Shown here: positions 1 to 9,208 of the stretch, piece after piece | Layout: each line of letters begins with the position of its first letter | Numbering within the stretch: position 1 is the first letter of the stretch | Assembly (NCBI GenBank): GCA_944388865.1 | Contig: CALXKM010000028.1 | Location: 1-64,000, forward strand | Length of the DNA stretch: 64,000 nt | Direction of reading: 5' to 3' | Origin: an uncultured Duodenibacillus sp. | Lineage (GTDB): Bacteria > Pseudomonadota > Gammaproteobacteria > Burkholderiales > Burkholderiaceae_F | Notes under the pieces: generated by a model | Databases searched by the model: none | What the model saw: the letters and a program-made list of their open reading frames with translations, nothing else | What the model was told of the DNA's origin: nothing | Position numbers and translations under genes: made by a program

Positions 1-1
1 G

Positions 2-97
2 ATCAACCTATTTACGTTTGAAAAATATCCTGGGGTAGCGAAGCGTAGGGGCAAAGCCCCTGCCGAGACTTTCAACGGAGCGAAAAGCTCCTCATAA
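2..97 (+). CDS. 3' end of an upstream gene (partial, unidentified)
   Basis: Frame 2 is open from the first bases to a TAA at 95-97 and would encode about 31 C-terminal residues ending ETFNGAKSSS. Its stop lies only 6 bases before the next start, which fits a gene of the same plus-strand transfer operon. In F-type systems traC often lies at this position, but the fragment is too short to identify. It could also be intergenic sequence that happens to be open. Confidence 0.4.
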   Translation: MNLFTFEKYPGVAKRRGKAPAETFNGAKSSS

Positions 98-103
98 ATT
101 TTT

Positions 104-1192
104 TTGAAGTACCTTGACAGATACCGGCGGCGCGTTCTCGCGCGCGAGCGCGCACATCGACGCGAGGCCCTGAACGCGGCTTTGAGAGTTCTCGATTGGT
201 GCTGCGAGCGCGCAGAAAGACTTAGAGAAGGCTCTCTGGAGCTTTTCAAAAAAGTACAAAGCACGTTTGCGCGCCTCTATAGCAGCAAAACCAGCAGAAA
301 GCGCGATATTGAGAACGCTTCGTGCGGCCTGAGACAAACGGCTTGCGGCTCGAGAATCAAAACAAAGAAAGAAGCAAAGTCCACTGGGCTTCCCTTTTCC
401 TTGGGGCAAGGTTTTTGCTTCTTGAGCCTGACTGCAGCGGCAGCGTTGATGGTCAGCGTGATGCTGAGCGCGTTTGATGCGCAAGAACGCCTGGCGGTGG
501 TCGATGAAAGAGCCGCGCGCGAGGTGCTCCTTGAGATGGCCGAGGGCGAGACGCTTGCTGCGTCAATCGCAGCCTCTGAGGGCTTTGATGCGCTTTTTGC
601 TGCGGCGGTTTCGCGCGCGGCAATCGAATGCGATTGCGTGCTGCTCGATTCTCGGGCCGTGCTCTCAGCTGGCGGCAAGCAATGTGTAGATAAAACCGAT
701 CTCATCAAGCATCTCGTGCGCGAAGCTGCCCGCACGTTGGCGCATCTTGGGGCAAATCCGGCGCAGCCCGATTATTTGGTGAAGGTGCAAAGCGCTCTGG
801 AGGCGGCGAGTTTTCCCAATGCCGCCTTCGATCTGATTGATTGGGGCAGCCGTGCTGCGCAGGCATCGGCAGGCTTTTGCCGTTGGCTCGCAGAGCAGAC
901 AATCAAATGGGCAAGTCCGGTTGGGAGCGTTCTCAACGTTGCCGCCGATGCGGTCAAAGACTATTTCGAGGTTGTCAAACGTTGGGGAGCTCACTTCATT
1001 GAAAGCTCGCTTGAGTGGCTTTTTCCTCGCTTTGGCGTGCACGAAGACAGCTTTGCCGCCAGAGCGCAGCGCGAGGAGCAAAAACGCCTCGAAGAAATCG
1101 AGCGCCTCAATGAGCAAAGACAAAACGTCATAAATGCGCTCATTGAAGAAACGCCGCAGAAAAGCTTAAGCCTCAAGGGAGAAAAGCCGTGA
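104..1192 (+). CDS. Conjugation-operon membrane protein of unknown function (upstream of traW)
   Basis: I do not recognise this 362-residue protein. It has a basic N-terminal part (residues 1-100), one clear hydrophobic membrane segment around residues 103-125, a mostly helical C-terminal part, and a charged, probably coiled-coil tail (about 318-350). This suggests a single-pass inner-membrane protein with the larger part in the periplasm. The frame has a stop at 95-97, so initiation must fall after it; the first usual start is TTG at 104 and no ATG is nearby. It overlaps traW by 4 bases, so the two are probably translationally coupled. In F, trbI occupies this place, but TrbI is much shorter and I see no convincing likeness. 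Confidence 0.7.
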   Translation: MKYLDRYRRRVLARERAHRREALNAALRVLDWCCERAERLREGSLELFKKVQSTFARLYSSKTSRKRDIENASCGLRQTACGSRIKTKKEAKSTGLPFSLGQGFCFLSLTAAAALMVSVMLSAFDAQERLAVVDERAAREVLLEMAEGETLAASIAASEGFDALFAAAVSRAAIECDCVLLDSRAVLSAGGKQCVDKTDLIKHLVREAARTLAHLGANPAQPDYLVKVQSALEAASFPNAAFDLIDWGSRAAQASAGFCRWLAEQTIKWASPVGSVLNVAADAVKDYFEVVKRWGAHFIESSLEWLFPRFGVHEDSFAARAQREEQKRLEEIERLNEQRQNVINALIEETPQKSLSLKGEKP

Positions 1193-1983
1193 GTAAAGAG
1201 CTCAGTACTGAGACCTTAAGCCGCAGAAAGCGAAGATCACCGCATGCAGACAAAGGAGAGCGGCTGCTTCGTGCTTTGATGATGATCATCACTGTCATCC
1301 TTTTCAATAGCCCGCAAGCGGATCTTTACGCTTTTGTGGTGATGGATGAAGCCGCCAGCGCTTTGCACCCCGTGGTGGAGCCAGATTGGCTGACCGTGCT
1401 TGAAAACAAGGCTCGCGAAGCTGCGCGCCTAGGCCTTATTGAGGCGGAAAATGAAAAGGCAAGAAAGCGCCTTAAAGCGCATGCCGCCCGACCCGTCGAG
1501 GTGCTGCTGCCAAGAGCTGAGAAAAAAACGCGCACAAGCGCAGTCATTTTTTCGGCCAAAAGAGTTGCGCTCCTTTCTCGAGACGTGCGTGAGCTCGTGG
1601 CAGGCTTTGAGCGAACCTACATTTTCATCAACGCCGATGACATGGAACAGGTCAAGTGGCTTCTCGAATCCTTTAAGAAAGAAAGGCCAAGCGCCGAACT
1701 CAAAGAAGGGCGCTTCGATCTGCCGACATTGACGCCAGCCAACGCGCGCATCGTGGCCGTTGCCGGAGATGTTCAAAAGCTCTCGCGCGAAATGCGAACG
1801 CGCATCTGGGCCGATCAGGGAGGCACTCTTGTGCGGCGATTTTCCGTCACGGCGCTGCCTGCGATTGCGCGGCTCAATGGCCGCAAAAAGAGCACTGGCG
1901 AAATCGACGTTTTCCTTGACGTTGAAAGCTTTGTGCTCGGGCAGCGGACGCAAGGCGATTCTGCTCGAGGCAGGTCTGATTGA
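1189..1983 (+). CDS. traW: F-type conjugation pilus assembly protein TraW
   Basis: 264 residues. TraW is a periplasmic protein needed for F-type pilus assembly and works with TrbC and TraU. The N-terminus is basic and followed by a hydrophobic segment (about 27-41) that acts as signal or anchor. The family-typical end is visible: a DQGG motif at 209-212 leading into a VRRFSV-TALPA stretch (215-225), equivalent to the DQGG-rrFGI-xxPA signature of TraW. Its neighbours (traU, trbC, traN) are in the usual F-type order. The GTG start overlaps the preceding gene's stop. The N-terminal cytoplasmic extension is longer than in F TraW. Confidence 0.85.
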   Translation: MSKELSTETLSRRKRRSPHADKGERLLRALMMIITVILFNSPQADLYAFVVMDEAASALHPVVEPDWLTVLENKAREAARLGLIEAENEKARKRLKAHAARPVEVLLPRAEKKTRTSAVIFSAKRVALLSRDVRELVAGFERTYIFINADDMEQVKWLLESFKKERPSAELKEGRFDLPTLTPANARIVAVAGDVQKLSREMRTRIWADQGGTLVRRFSVTALPAIARLNGRKKSTGEIDVFLDVESFVLGQRTQGDSARGRSD

Positions 1984-2036
1984 GCCCGAAAGCCGAATAA
2001 AAAAGAAAACAAGATCAACATCAAGAATTTCTTGCC

Positions 2037-3167
2037 ATGACCACTTACATCAAACGCAGCGAAATTGCCAAGACCCGAAGCCGCATGAAGGAAATTGCCC
2101 GTCAAGGGGTTGAATGCGTGCCCGATCCCTTTGCGGCCGTGAATTTTGCGCGCGAGTGCATGCCTGGCAAAGAGCTCGATGCGTTGAGCCTTCCGGCCGC
2201 AGGCGACGTCGGGATCCTTGCGCTGGCGCTTGCGGGATTGACGCTAAAAACCGTGCGCGAGTCCTGCGGCATTGAGAAAAAGGATAGCGACGCAGCGCTT
2301 CAGGCGCTTCTTTCGCTGTTTGATCTGACGCTTCCGCTTGAGATGAGAAAAATCAACGGAGCTTTAAAGGACCTCGTGCGGCTTGCCCCCATTTACCGCG
2401 GGTATGCGAGCGAGCAGCACAAAGTTTTAAAAGCCAAACTTAAAGCCGCCGGCAGACAAAAGCACAACCATTTGGCCGAAGACGAGCACGAAGGGCAGCT
2501 TTTTGCAAGAAGCCTTGCGCGCTATCAGTTTGGCTACGACGGACACTGGATGACGCGTGAGACGGCCGCAAGACTAAAGCTCGTGCGCTACTTTGAAAAG
2601 ACGAGCGGCGCATTTGCCTCGCGCGTGCGCACCTGCTACATGCTGCTTGCGCGCCAGGGCAGGGCTTATGCGGCCTGGAACAGCGGCTACCCCGTGTTTT
2701 TGTGCGACCTCAATGTGCCCGAGCACTTGGCTGCCGCCATTTCGCTCTACGACGCGGCTAGCGGCGAAATCGTCGTCATCAGCCGTGCGCCCGGCGTTGA
2801 AATTAGACCGAAGCTTCCGAGCTACATGCTTGTCATCGATGACGAACAGGGGCTCTTTGAGTGGATCACGCAGAATTCGGGCACGGTTCTTTTGCTTGAA
2901 AGAAGATTGGGAGGGTGGACGGTCACGTTTCCGGGTGGGCGCGTCAACCAAAAAGAGCTCAAAAAGAAAAGCCACCCAGCGATTGCGCTCGCGCTTGCCC
3001 GGTGCGCACCCAAAACAAAAGTCGAAGAAGACGCGCTTCTTGACAACGAAGCGCGCCGCATTCGGCAAAGAAAAGAATTCAACGACGAGGAAGCGCTCAA
3101 AAACGCACAGCCCCCTGAGCAAACAAAAGCGACTGCCCGCGGACTTCAAGAGAGGGCCCGGTCATGA
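2037..3167 (+). CDS. Unknown protein encoded between traW and traU
   Basis: 376 residues, not recognised. There is no signal peptide or membrane segment, so it is probably cytoplasmic. The middle is helical and basic (about 120-150), followed by a beta-rich part (about 200-310) and a highly charged C-terminal tail rich in Lys, Arg and Glu (about 315-376). The ATG at 2037 follows traW after 53 bases, and its 3' end overlaps traU by 4 bases (ATGA), so it belongs to the transfer operon. F has no soluble protein at this position. A regulatory or DNA-processing role is only a guess from the charge. Confidence 0.7.
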   Translation: MTTYIKRSEIAKTRSRMKEIARQGVECVPDPFAAVNFARECMPGKELDALSLPAAGDVGILALALAGLTLKTVRESCGIEKKDSDAALQALLSLFDLTLPLEMRKINGALKDLVRLAPIYRGYASEQHKVLKAKLKAAGRQKHNHLAEDEHEGQLFARSLARYQFGYDGHWMTRETAARLKLVRYFEKTSGAFASRVRTCYMLLARQGRAYAAWNSGYPVFLCDLNVPEHLAAAISLYDAASGEIVVISRAPGVEIRPKLPSYMLVIDDEQGLFEWITQNSGTVLLLERRLGGWTVTFPGGRVNQKELKKKSHPAIALALARCAPKTKVEEDALLDNEARRIRQRKEFNDEEALKNAQPPEQTKATARGLQERARS

Positions 3168-4264
3168 GCGGGCGTCAAGTCAAAAGCATGCGATGCGTGC
3201 AAGGTTCAAAGGGGCTTGAAGGGAAGTTTTTCTTCATCATCCTATGGGTGCTTGCGGCTTTCTTTGAGGCGTTTGGGCCCGCTGCCGCAGCCTGCAGCGG
3301 GCGCATCATCAATCCGGTCACGGATGTCTGCTGGTCGTGCCTGATGCCGATTAAGGTGGCTGGCGCTTCGCTTTCAGCGAGCGGCGTCTCAGATCCCGAC
3401 ACCGATGCGCCGGCGCTTTGCGTCTGTCAAAAAGGGCCCGTGCCGCAGGCCGGGCTCAACATGAGCTTTTGGGAGCCGGTCAGAACGGTCGAAGTCGTGC
3501 GCGAACCTTATTGCTTTCCTTCGCTCGGGGGCCTGGACATGAATCCGGACAATGCCATGCCGCGCGCGGCAGCCCACGGCAGAAGCGCTTCAAGAGGAAA
3601 GTCGGCGGCCGTTGACTCAAACGAAGCCATCGACTCGTCGAGTGCCTTTTATCAGGCGCATTGGTATCACACGCCGTGGCTTTTTGTGCTCGAAGTTTTG
3701 CTTGACACCACGTGCCTTGAAAACGCTCCATACGATCTTGCCTACATGACGGAGCTTGACCCCATCTGGAACGATGCGCTTGCGGCCTTCATTTTGGCTC
3801 CTGAGTCGGCGCTTTTTGCCAATCCTGTTGCCGTGGGCGCCTGCATGCTCGACTGCACGGCCGCTTCGCTCATGAATCCTAGGCCCGAGCTTTTTTGGTG
3901 CAGCGGTTGCCAGGGGAGCTTATATCCGCTCTCAGGGTGGGTCGCCGCCATGACAAGCCCTTTGCAGGCCTGGCACCTCATTGCCGCGCGCATGACGGTC
4001 AAGCTCGCTCGAGAAGGGCTTTTGTGGGCTGCCTACGGCAAGGCAGGGCAGTGCGGGCCGTACTTTGAGCCCATCCCGAGAAAGGACGTCTGGCGCGGGC
4101 AGCTCGTGCATCCGTCGGTGACGGCTTCGGGCACCTGCTGCAGGCCCCTTGGGGCTCCCACAGCCGTTTGGGGCGCAGGCAAAACCTTTCCCGTCAACGG
4201 TGAAGACGGCGCGATCCTTCTTTGGAGAAAGCGAGACTGCTGCGCGTCAAAAAATTTCTTTTAA
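3164..4264 (+). CDS. traU: F-type conjugation protein TraU
   Basis: 366 residues. TraU is a cysteine-rich periplasmic protein required for DNA transfer and mating-pair formation in F-like systems. A hydrophobic signal region (about 22-42) ends near AAAC, followed by the hallmark GRIINPVTDVCWSCLMPI stretch (46-63), characteristic of TraU. Many cysteines follow, in CVCQ, CMLDC, CSGCQG and CCRP contexts, consistent with a disulfide-bonded periplasmic protein. Length is near that of F TraU. It overlaps the preceding gene by 4 bases. About 137 bases separate it from trbC, with no evident terminator. Confidence 0.92.
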   Translation: MSGRQVKSMRCVQGSKGLEGKFFFIILWVLAAFFEAFGPAAAACSGRIINPVTDVCWSCLMPIKVAGASLSASGVSDPDTDAPALCVCQKGPVPQAGLNMSFWEPVRTVEVVREPYCFPSLGGLDMNPDNAMPRAAAHGRSASRGKSAAVDSNEAIDSSSAFYQAHWYHTPWLFVLEVLLDTTCLENAPYDLAYMTELDPIWNDALAAFILAPESALFANPVAVGACMLDCTAASLMNPRPELFWCSGCQGSLYPLSGWVAAMTSPLQAWHLIAARMTVKLAREGLLWAAYGKAGQCGPYFEPIPRKDVWRGQLVHPSVTASGTCCRPLGAPTAVWGAGKTFPVNGEDGAILLWRKRDCCASKNFF

Positions 4265-4401
4265 CGACCAACTGGTCTTTAAGCCCATTAAAGACACCTA
4301 AGAGTTCAAAAATAAGACCATGTCGCTCTTTTTTTGATTGAGCGCGTCGAGCGTCTGTTTGGCTTTGAGCTTTTGACTGTTGAAAAATTAAAGATTCTGT
4401 C

Positions 4402-5280
4402 ATGACCTATTATTTTGGAAAATTCGCTCTCGTTGGACTTGCGGGCATTGTCTTTGCCGCAGGCAGCCAGCCGCTGCACGCGCAGGAGGATTTTGATCTT
4501 CACGCGATCAATGAGACGATCGAGGGCGTCAAAGACCTGATTGACTCAAGTGCTTTACGCAGAAAGAATGCCGAGATCACGATTGCCGTTTCTAATAGCC
4601 TAGCCAAAGACTATCTTGCGAAGCTTTCCACGGCGCTCGAGCGCACAGGCGGCCGCATGGTCGTGCGCGGCATTGATGTGCGAGAGAGTTCTAATGATGA
4701 CGCTGCGGCTTTAGACGGCAGTCAGGGAAATCGTTTTGATGCAGCAAATCGCTTTGCCCGAGACTTTGAGAGCGCACCCTTTTTTGCTTTGGATCGCGAC
4801 AAGCAAAAGCGCGTGCGCGAGCGCATCGGCAAAGGTCTTCGCGCGATGGCGCAAAAAACTCAAGCGGCTGGATTTGAAATCGATCCTCAGTTTTTCCGCA
4901 CGCACCGCATTGATGCCGTGCCGGTTTTTGTGGTGCGAATCGGCTCGATCAACGATTTAAGCACAAAGGAAAAAGCCGGCAATTCCTGCGAGTTGGACGT
5001 CAAGTCCGCGGCAAGCGCCGTCAATGACAAAGAGGCTTCTCGTGAGGGCGAGACGCAAAAGATTGATGGTCAGTCGCGCACCTACATCGTGCGCGGCGCA
5101 GTCGACCTTGGCTGGGCGCTTGAGAAAATGGCCTCCTGCGCCTCCGGCCAAGGCTATGCTGAGGATGCACGAGCGCTTTTGCAATTGTCCGATTCGGCTT
5201 TCGGCGTGATCAATAGCGAAAAGCCGCTTGCATCAACGCGCGTCTATGAAGCGCCTGCGCGGCAAGGAGTTTTGCCGTGA
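4402..5280 (+). CDS. trbC: F-type pilin assembly protein TrbC
   Basis: 292 residues with a cleavable signal peptide ending near LHAQ (about residue 28). The central part has the TrbC_Ftype pattern: a beta strand and helix ending in MVVRGIDV (about 84-91) and a later IDPQFFRTHRIDAVPVFVV stretch (about 158-176), which resembles a degenerate thioredoxin-like fold. TrbC cooperates with TraW in pilus assembly in the periplasm. It is followed by an overlapping GTG start (GTGA) of the next gene, indicating coupling. It is longer than F TrbC, mainly because of an acidic C-terminal part. Confidence 0.85.
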   Translation: MTYYFGKFALVGLAGIVFAAGSQPLHAQEDFDLHAINETIEGVKDLIDSSALRRKNAEITIAVSNSLAKDYLAKLSTALERTGGRMVVRGIDVRESSNDDAAALDGSQGNRFDAANRFARDFESAPFFALDRDKQKRVRERIGKGLRAMAQKTQAAGFEIDPQFFRTHRIDAVPVFVVRIGSINDLSTKEKAGNSCELDVKSAASAVNDKEASREGETQKIDGQSRTYIVRGAVDLGWALEKMASCASGQGYAEDARALLQLSDSAFGVINSEKPLASTRVYEAPARQGVLP

Positions 5281-6560
5281 TCGCGCCAATATCCTTCGCA
5301 AGGCTGATGCAATTTAGCGCTTTCGTTTTGGCGGGCGTCTTTGTTTTTGAGGCTGCGGCTGGTGCCGTGCCCGAGTCGGCTGATTCGCGTACGTCTCCAG
5401 CCGTTGAAGCAGCCGTTGAAGCTGCCCGCAAAACGCCAATGCCTGATTACGCTGGGCTTCAGTCCTCGGGCGACATCAAGGATGTGCTGCAGCGCGTCAC
5501 GGGCGACACCACAGCCATTGAGTCGCTCAGACAAAACGGGCAGGGCATTTTGTTTGCGCCCGGAAGAACGGAAGCCGACCGCTGCCGAGGCGAAGGCGAT
5601 CCCACGTGTCTGGCCGTGCAGGTCGTTGATCGCGCAAGCACCGATAAGCCTACAATCAACCCGGACGAGTCGGGCGACTTAATGGGCAGCAGAGACGAAG
5701 TGGTCGACAACGCGGGCGACATCGTCGACGTTGAAGGAAACGGAAGTTCAACCGGCACCTGCAGGCCTCATTCGGAGACGGTTCAAAATCCTTCTGTGAC
5801 GCACACGTGCGACGTGCGGGTGGGGTCTGCGAGTACGTCGACCACCAACACCTGCACCACGGCCTGGGAGTCGATTTTGGAAGAGGCTTCAAAATGGGTT
5901 TGCCGCATCGTTGATCGAAATACCTTTTCTGCGACCTGCTCGGTACCCGTCGTGGTGGCTCAGGAAACAACCTCAACCGTGGCCTGCTGGGAAGGCGTCA
6001 AGGAACCTCTTCGCGAGACCTGTCCCGTGACGGTGAATTCTGAAGTCAAAAAGAAGTTTTTGGCCGCCTGCGTGCGCCCCAAGCTTAAGAAAGTCGAGCG
6101 CCGCTGCAGCCGCAGACTTGTCGTCAAGCCCGAGGCAACCTGCACCGTAGGAACCGAAACAAAAGCCTCAAACACGGACTGGGCGGTGCTGATGCAAGAT
6201 CCCGTTCCCGGGGCCGATACGCTTGAAGTCTTAGCCGTCTGCGCTCAAGGCAAAGAAGGCGAAATGCCGCTTTTGACCTTTAAGACGAATGAGGCTGCAG
6301 GAGCTCTTCCGACGCTTGCGGTTTCTACGCGAGAAGAAATTTTTGACGTGCCCATGGTCGTTGATCGCGGCACGGTGCGCTTTTCCGGGAGCACGACGTG
6401 CAATGGCTCGCAGTGCATCTCTTCGGTGCGAATGAGCGTTTATGCCGGCACGGGGTCTTCTGCCGTGTATTCGGGCGACGTGTTCGTGCGTCTCGTCTTC
6501 GTGCGCTTTATGAAGACGGGCGAATCCGAACATTGGACCGAGACCTGCACAGGAGTCTAA
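5277..6560 (+). CDS. Exported cysteine-rich TraN-like protein (N-terminal module of a split traN)
   Basis: 427 residues beginning at GTG 5277 with an AAGGAG ribosome site 8 bases upstream. A hydrophobic signal peptide (about 10-30) is followed by a low-complexity Val-Glu-Ala stretch, then a domain with regularly spaced cysteines (about 160-300) and a C-terminal beta-rich domain (about 320-427). Large TraN proteins of other F-type elements have an N-terminal region before the Cys-rich adhesin part, and this gene lies directly before an unmistakable traN with only 4 bases between them. I infer it is the N-terminal half of a split TraN. Each half has its own signal peptide, so this is not a simple frameshift. 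Confidence 0.65.
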   Translation: MIAPISFARLMQFSAFVLAGVFVFEAAAGAVPESADSRTSPAVEAAVEAARKTPMPDYAGLQSSGDIKDVLQRVTGDTTAIESLRQNGQGILFAPGRTEADRCRGEGDPTCLAVQVVDRASTDKPTINPDESGDLMGSRDEVVDNAGDIVDVEGNGSSTGTCRPHSETVQNPSVTHTCDVRVGSASTSTTNTCTTAWESILEEASKWVCRIVDRNTFSATCSVPVVVAQETTSTVACWEGVKEPLRETCPVTVNSEVKKKFLAACVRPKLKKVERRCSRRLVVKPEATCTVGTETKASNTDWAVLMQDPVPGADTLEVLAVCAQGKEGEMPLLTFKTNEAAGALPTLAVSTREEIFDVPMVVDRGTVRFSGSTTCNGSQCISSVRMSVYAGTGSSAVYSGDVFVRLVFVRFMKTGESEHWTETCTGV

Positions 6561-6564
6561 GGGC

Positions 6565-9141
6565 ATGGCGCGCATCCATCTTTTTGCATTTGCGTTGACG
6601 GCTGCTTTTGCTTTGGCTGGCGACACTCTTTTTGCTGCTTCTGAAAATTTGAAAGGCCTCCCTGAGATGGAGGCGCTTGACTCTTCAGAGCTTCCTGCTC
6701 GGCTTCTTTTTGAGGGCGAGATGTTTAAAAACGCCCAGGGCGAAACATGCTTTGTGACCGAGTCAACGTGCGTCGAGCCCGGCGGCACGCGCCTCGTCAA
6801 CGGCATTGAAGTGACGCGCGACTGCTGGGCGACGCGAGACACCTATGCCTGCATCAGGCCCGATGAGAAGGCCGTCGACGGGTGCGCAACGCTCGCCTCG
6901 GAGGCTGGCGGCATCAACGCCGCGCGCTGCGCCAAGACCGAGTCGGCCTGCTCGGAATCGGTCACTGGCATCAACGGCGAAAACGTCTGCTTGAGTGAAA
7001 AAGAGTCTTGGGCGTGCGAGCAAAAAATTGAGCTTCCTCCGGTAAATGCGCAATGGACGGGTGAGACCGAGATGCAGGAAGAAATGATCGATGAGTCAGC
7101 CTGCGGCGAGCTTGAGGCCAATGATTCCTGCGTCAAGGGAGAACTTGCCTGCACCGAAGAGTCCTGCACGCGCACTTATTTGTGCGGCGGCAGGCGCGTA
7201 GAGGGCTGCTCGAGTCTGATTCAGGCCGGCTGCACGAGCGTCAAAGACCCCGTGTGCAACCCCACGGTTGATGAGACTTGCGCCATTCTCGAAGGCGAGG
7301 TGCGCTGCAAGGGCCCCTTGCCCGACGGAGTGATTGACGCGGGCCAAGGTGAAATCATCGACAGCTCCACCGTCAACGTCGGCATGCCCAAGCCCGATGC
7401 CTCGGCCTGCACGAACATTGAAAACGAATCGACTAGCTGCCGGCAGATTTCGCAGACGTGCGTTGATCGCTATCCCACCTATCGCGTCATCAACGGCAAG
7501 GGCTACTCGATGCCCTGCTGGGGCTATGAGCGCGTGCTTGAGTGCACGACGATCAATCCAGAAAATACCTGCTTAGGCCTGGCAGCCGAAGAGGCCTGCA
7601 GCGAAGCTGCGTGCGAGTGCGTCAAAAGCGATGATGAGGGGTGTCTCGAGTGGCGCGTCACTTACGCCTGCGGCGTTGGGGCCGAGGACATTGAAGCGGG
7701 CGACGCTGCGCTCGTTGAAGACAGCACGACGATTGACTCGATCGTTGAAGTCTCGACCTGCCGCGAGTATGAAGAAAATCCGGTTTGCCGCTTAAAAGAA
7801 GAAGTCTGTCTTGAAGGTCCGGCAACAAAGATTGTCGACGGCGTTCCCGTCTACAAGGACTGCTGGAAGACGCAGTCGACCTTTGTGTGCGGCTCGGGGT
7901 CAGACAGCGAAGAGGTGCTCGATGAGTGCGCCAAGCTTGCCGCAGATCCCAATTGCAAAAAGACCGAGAGCGTCTGCCTTGGAACCGACGAAGCGGGCAA
8001 GTGCGCCATGCGCACCGAAACCTGGGTCTGCGCCGGGGGTGAAGAGGAGGTTGAGGCTGGAGAAATATGCGACGGCGAAATCTGCATTGCCGGATTGTGC
8101 GAGCCCACGGCCAATGAGACGAGCAAGGATTTTCTGCACTCGATTGCCTTGATGGAAATCATTCGTCAGGCTGGGGTCTACGGAGACGCCAACAAGGACA
8201 GCATCTTTGGCGGCACGGCAAGCCGCTGCTCGACGAAAGCCTTTGGGTTTTCGTGCTGCAGCATTGATGACGCGCAAAGCGCCTCTTCAATGGACAACTC
8301 AGCCTTTGGCGTTGCGCTCACGATCGGCCTTGAAGCCGGCTGGGAGGCAATCAAGTGGGTCGGAAGTCCCTTTGTCTATGACATTTTGAGTTCCTATGAA
8401 GAGACCTCAGGCCTTTTGACGGCGCTCTACGGCACGGCCGGCAGCGGCGTCTACAGTCCGAGCCTTTCCTACTACGGCGTCTCAGTCTCGATCAGTTCCT
8501 CTGGCTCCTTTGCGCTTAACTTTTCGCCCGCAGGGTTTCTTGCGGCCGTCGCGCTCGAGATGGCGGCTGACTACTTCTCCTGCGAAGAGTCCGACCGCAT
8601 GCACGTGCTGCGCGAAGCCCGGGGGCTGTGCCATTACGTGGGCAGCTGGTGCGACAAGTACGCAGGCAGCAAGTGTCTGGAGAAAAAGGAAAGCTGGGTG
8701 TGCTTCAACTCAAAGCTTGCGCGCATCGTCGCCGAAGAAGGCCGCAAGCAGCTGGGGCTTTCCTGGGGCACGCCCAAAGCGCCGCTAACGCGCGGCTTTA
8801 CGATGGCTGAATTTCAAAGCCTTGACTTTTCAAAGATGGATCTCTCTGGCGTTGTGAGCGACATTGCGCTTGAGGCCTCTAAAAACGGGGTTGAATTCAA
8901 TGCCGATGCGGCTCTATCGCGCAGCAAGGCTCGCGTCTCTGACATTGCCTCCGGAGGCGATCAGTACGTTGCCTTTGACAACATCACCGGCAAGTGCGCA
9001 ATTTCAACGGGATGCAGCGAGGGAAACGCTTTTTTGCTGAGAGGCTATCGCATTTTGGAAAGCCAAAAAGAAATGCCTGCAAGGCCAACTCTGGTGCTGC
9101 CGTCAGAAAAGAACGCTTCCTTGCCCTTGGCTTCTGACTAG
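6565..9141 (+). CDS. traN: Mating-pair stabilisation adhesin TraN
   Basis: 858 residues with a signal peptide (1-26). TraN is an outer-membrane adhesin that stabilises contact with the recipient. Residues 50-530 form an extended region with dozens of cysteines in repeating C-x-DCW...TYAC units. The conserved C-terminal TraN block is clear: SRCSTKAFGFSCC (about 553-565), then HYVGSWCDKYAGSKCLEKK (about 690-710), then FNSKLARIVAEEGRKQLGLSWG (about 713-735) and RGFTMAEFQSLDFSKMDLS. This order and spacing are diagnostic of TraN. Strongly disulfide-dependent folding is expected. Confidence 0.93.
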   Translation: MARIHLFAFALTAAFALAGDTLFAASENLKGLPEMEALDSSELPARLLFEGEMFKNAQGETCFVTESTCVEPGGTRLVNGIEVTRDCWATRDTYACIRPDEKAVDGCATLASEAGGINAARCAKTESACSESVTGINGENVCLSEKESWACEQKIELPPVNAQWTGETEMQEEMIDESACGELEANDSCVKGELACTEESCTRTYLCGGRRVEGCSSLIQAGCTSVKDPVCNPTVDETCAILEGEVRCKGPLPDGVIDAGQGEIIDSSTVNVGMPKPDASACTNIENESTSCRQISQTCVDRYPTYRVINGKGYSMPCWGYERVLECTTINPENTCLGLAAEEACSEAACECVKSDDEGCLEWRVTYACGVGAEDIEAGDAALVEDSTTIDSIVEVSTCREYEENPVCRLKEEVCLEGPATKIVDGVPVYKDCWKTQSTFVCGSGSDSEEVLDECAKLAADPNCKKTESVCLGTDEAGKCAMRTETWVCAGGEEEVEAGEICDGEICIAGLCEPTANETSKDFLHSIALMEIIRQAGVYGDANKDSIFGGTASRCSTKAFGFSCCSIDDAQSASSMDNSAFGVALTIGLEAGWEAIKWVGSPFVYDILSSYEETSGLLTALYGTAGSGVYSPSLSYYGVSVSISSSGSFALNFSPAGFLAAVALEMAADYFSCEESDRMHVLREARGLCHYVGSWCDKYAGSKCLEKKESWVCFNSKLARIVAEEGRKQLGLSWGTPKAPLTRGFTMAEFQSLDFSKMDLSGVVSDIALEASKNGVEFNADAALSRSKARVSDIASGGDQYVAFDNITGKCAISTGCSEGNAFLLRGYRILESQKEMPARPTLVLPSEKNASLPLASD

Positions 9142-9208
9142 GCCGGCCAAAGCTTTGGCAAAAGATAAACGTCTTTGACCCTTTGAGAATTTCTTCTTCA
9201 CATCGACG

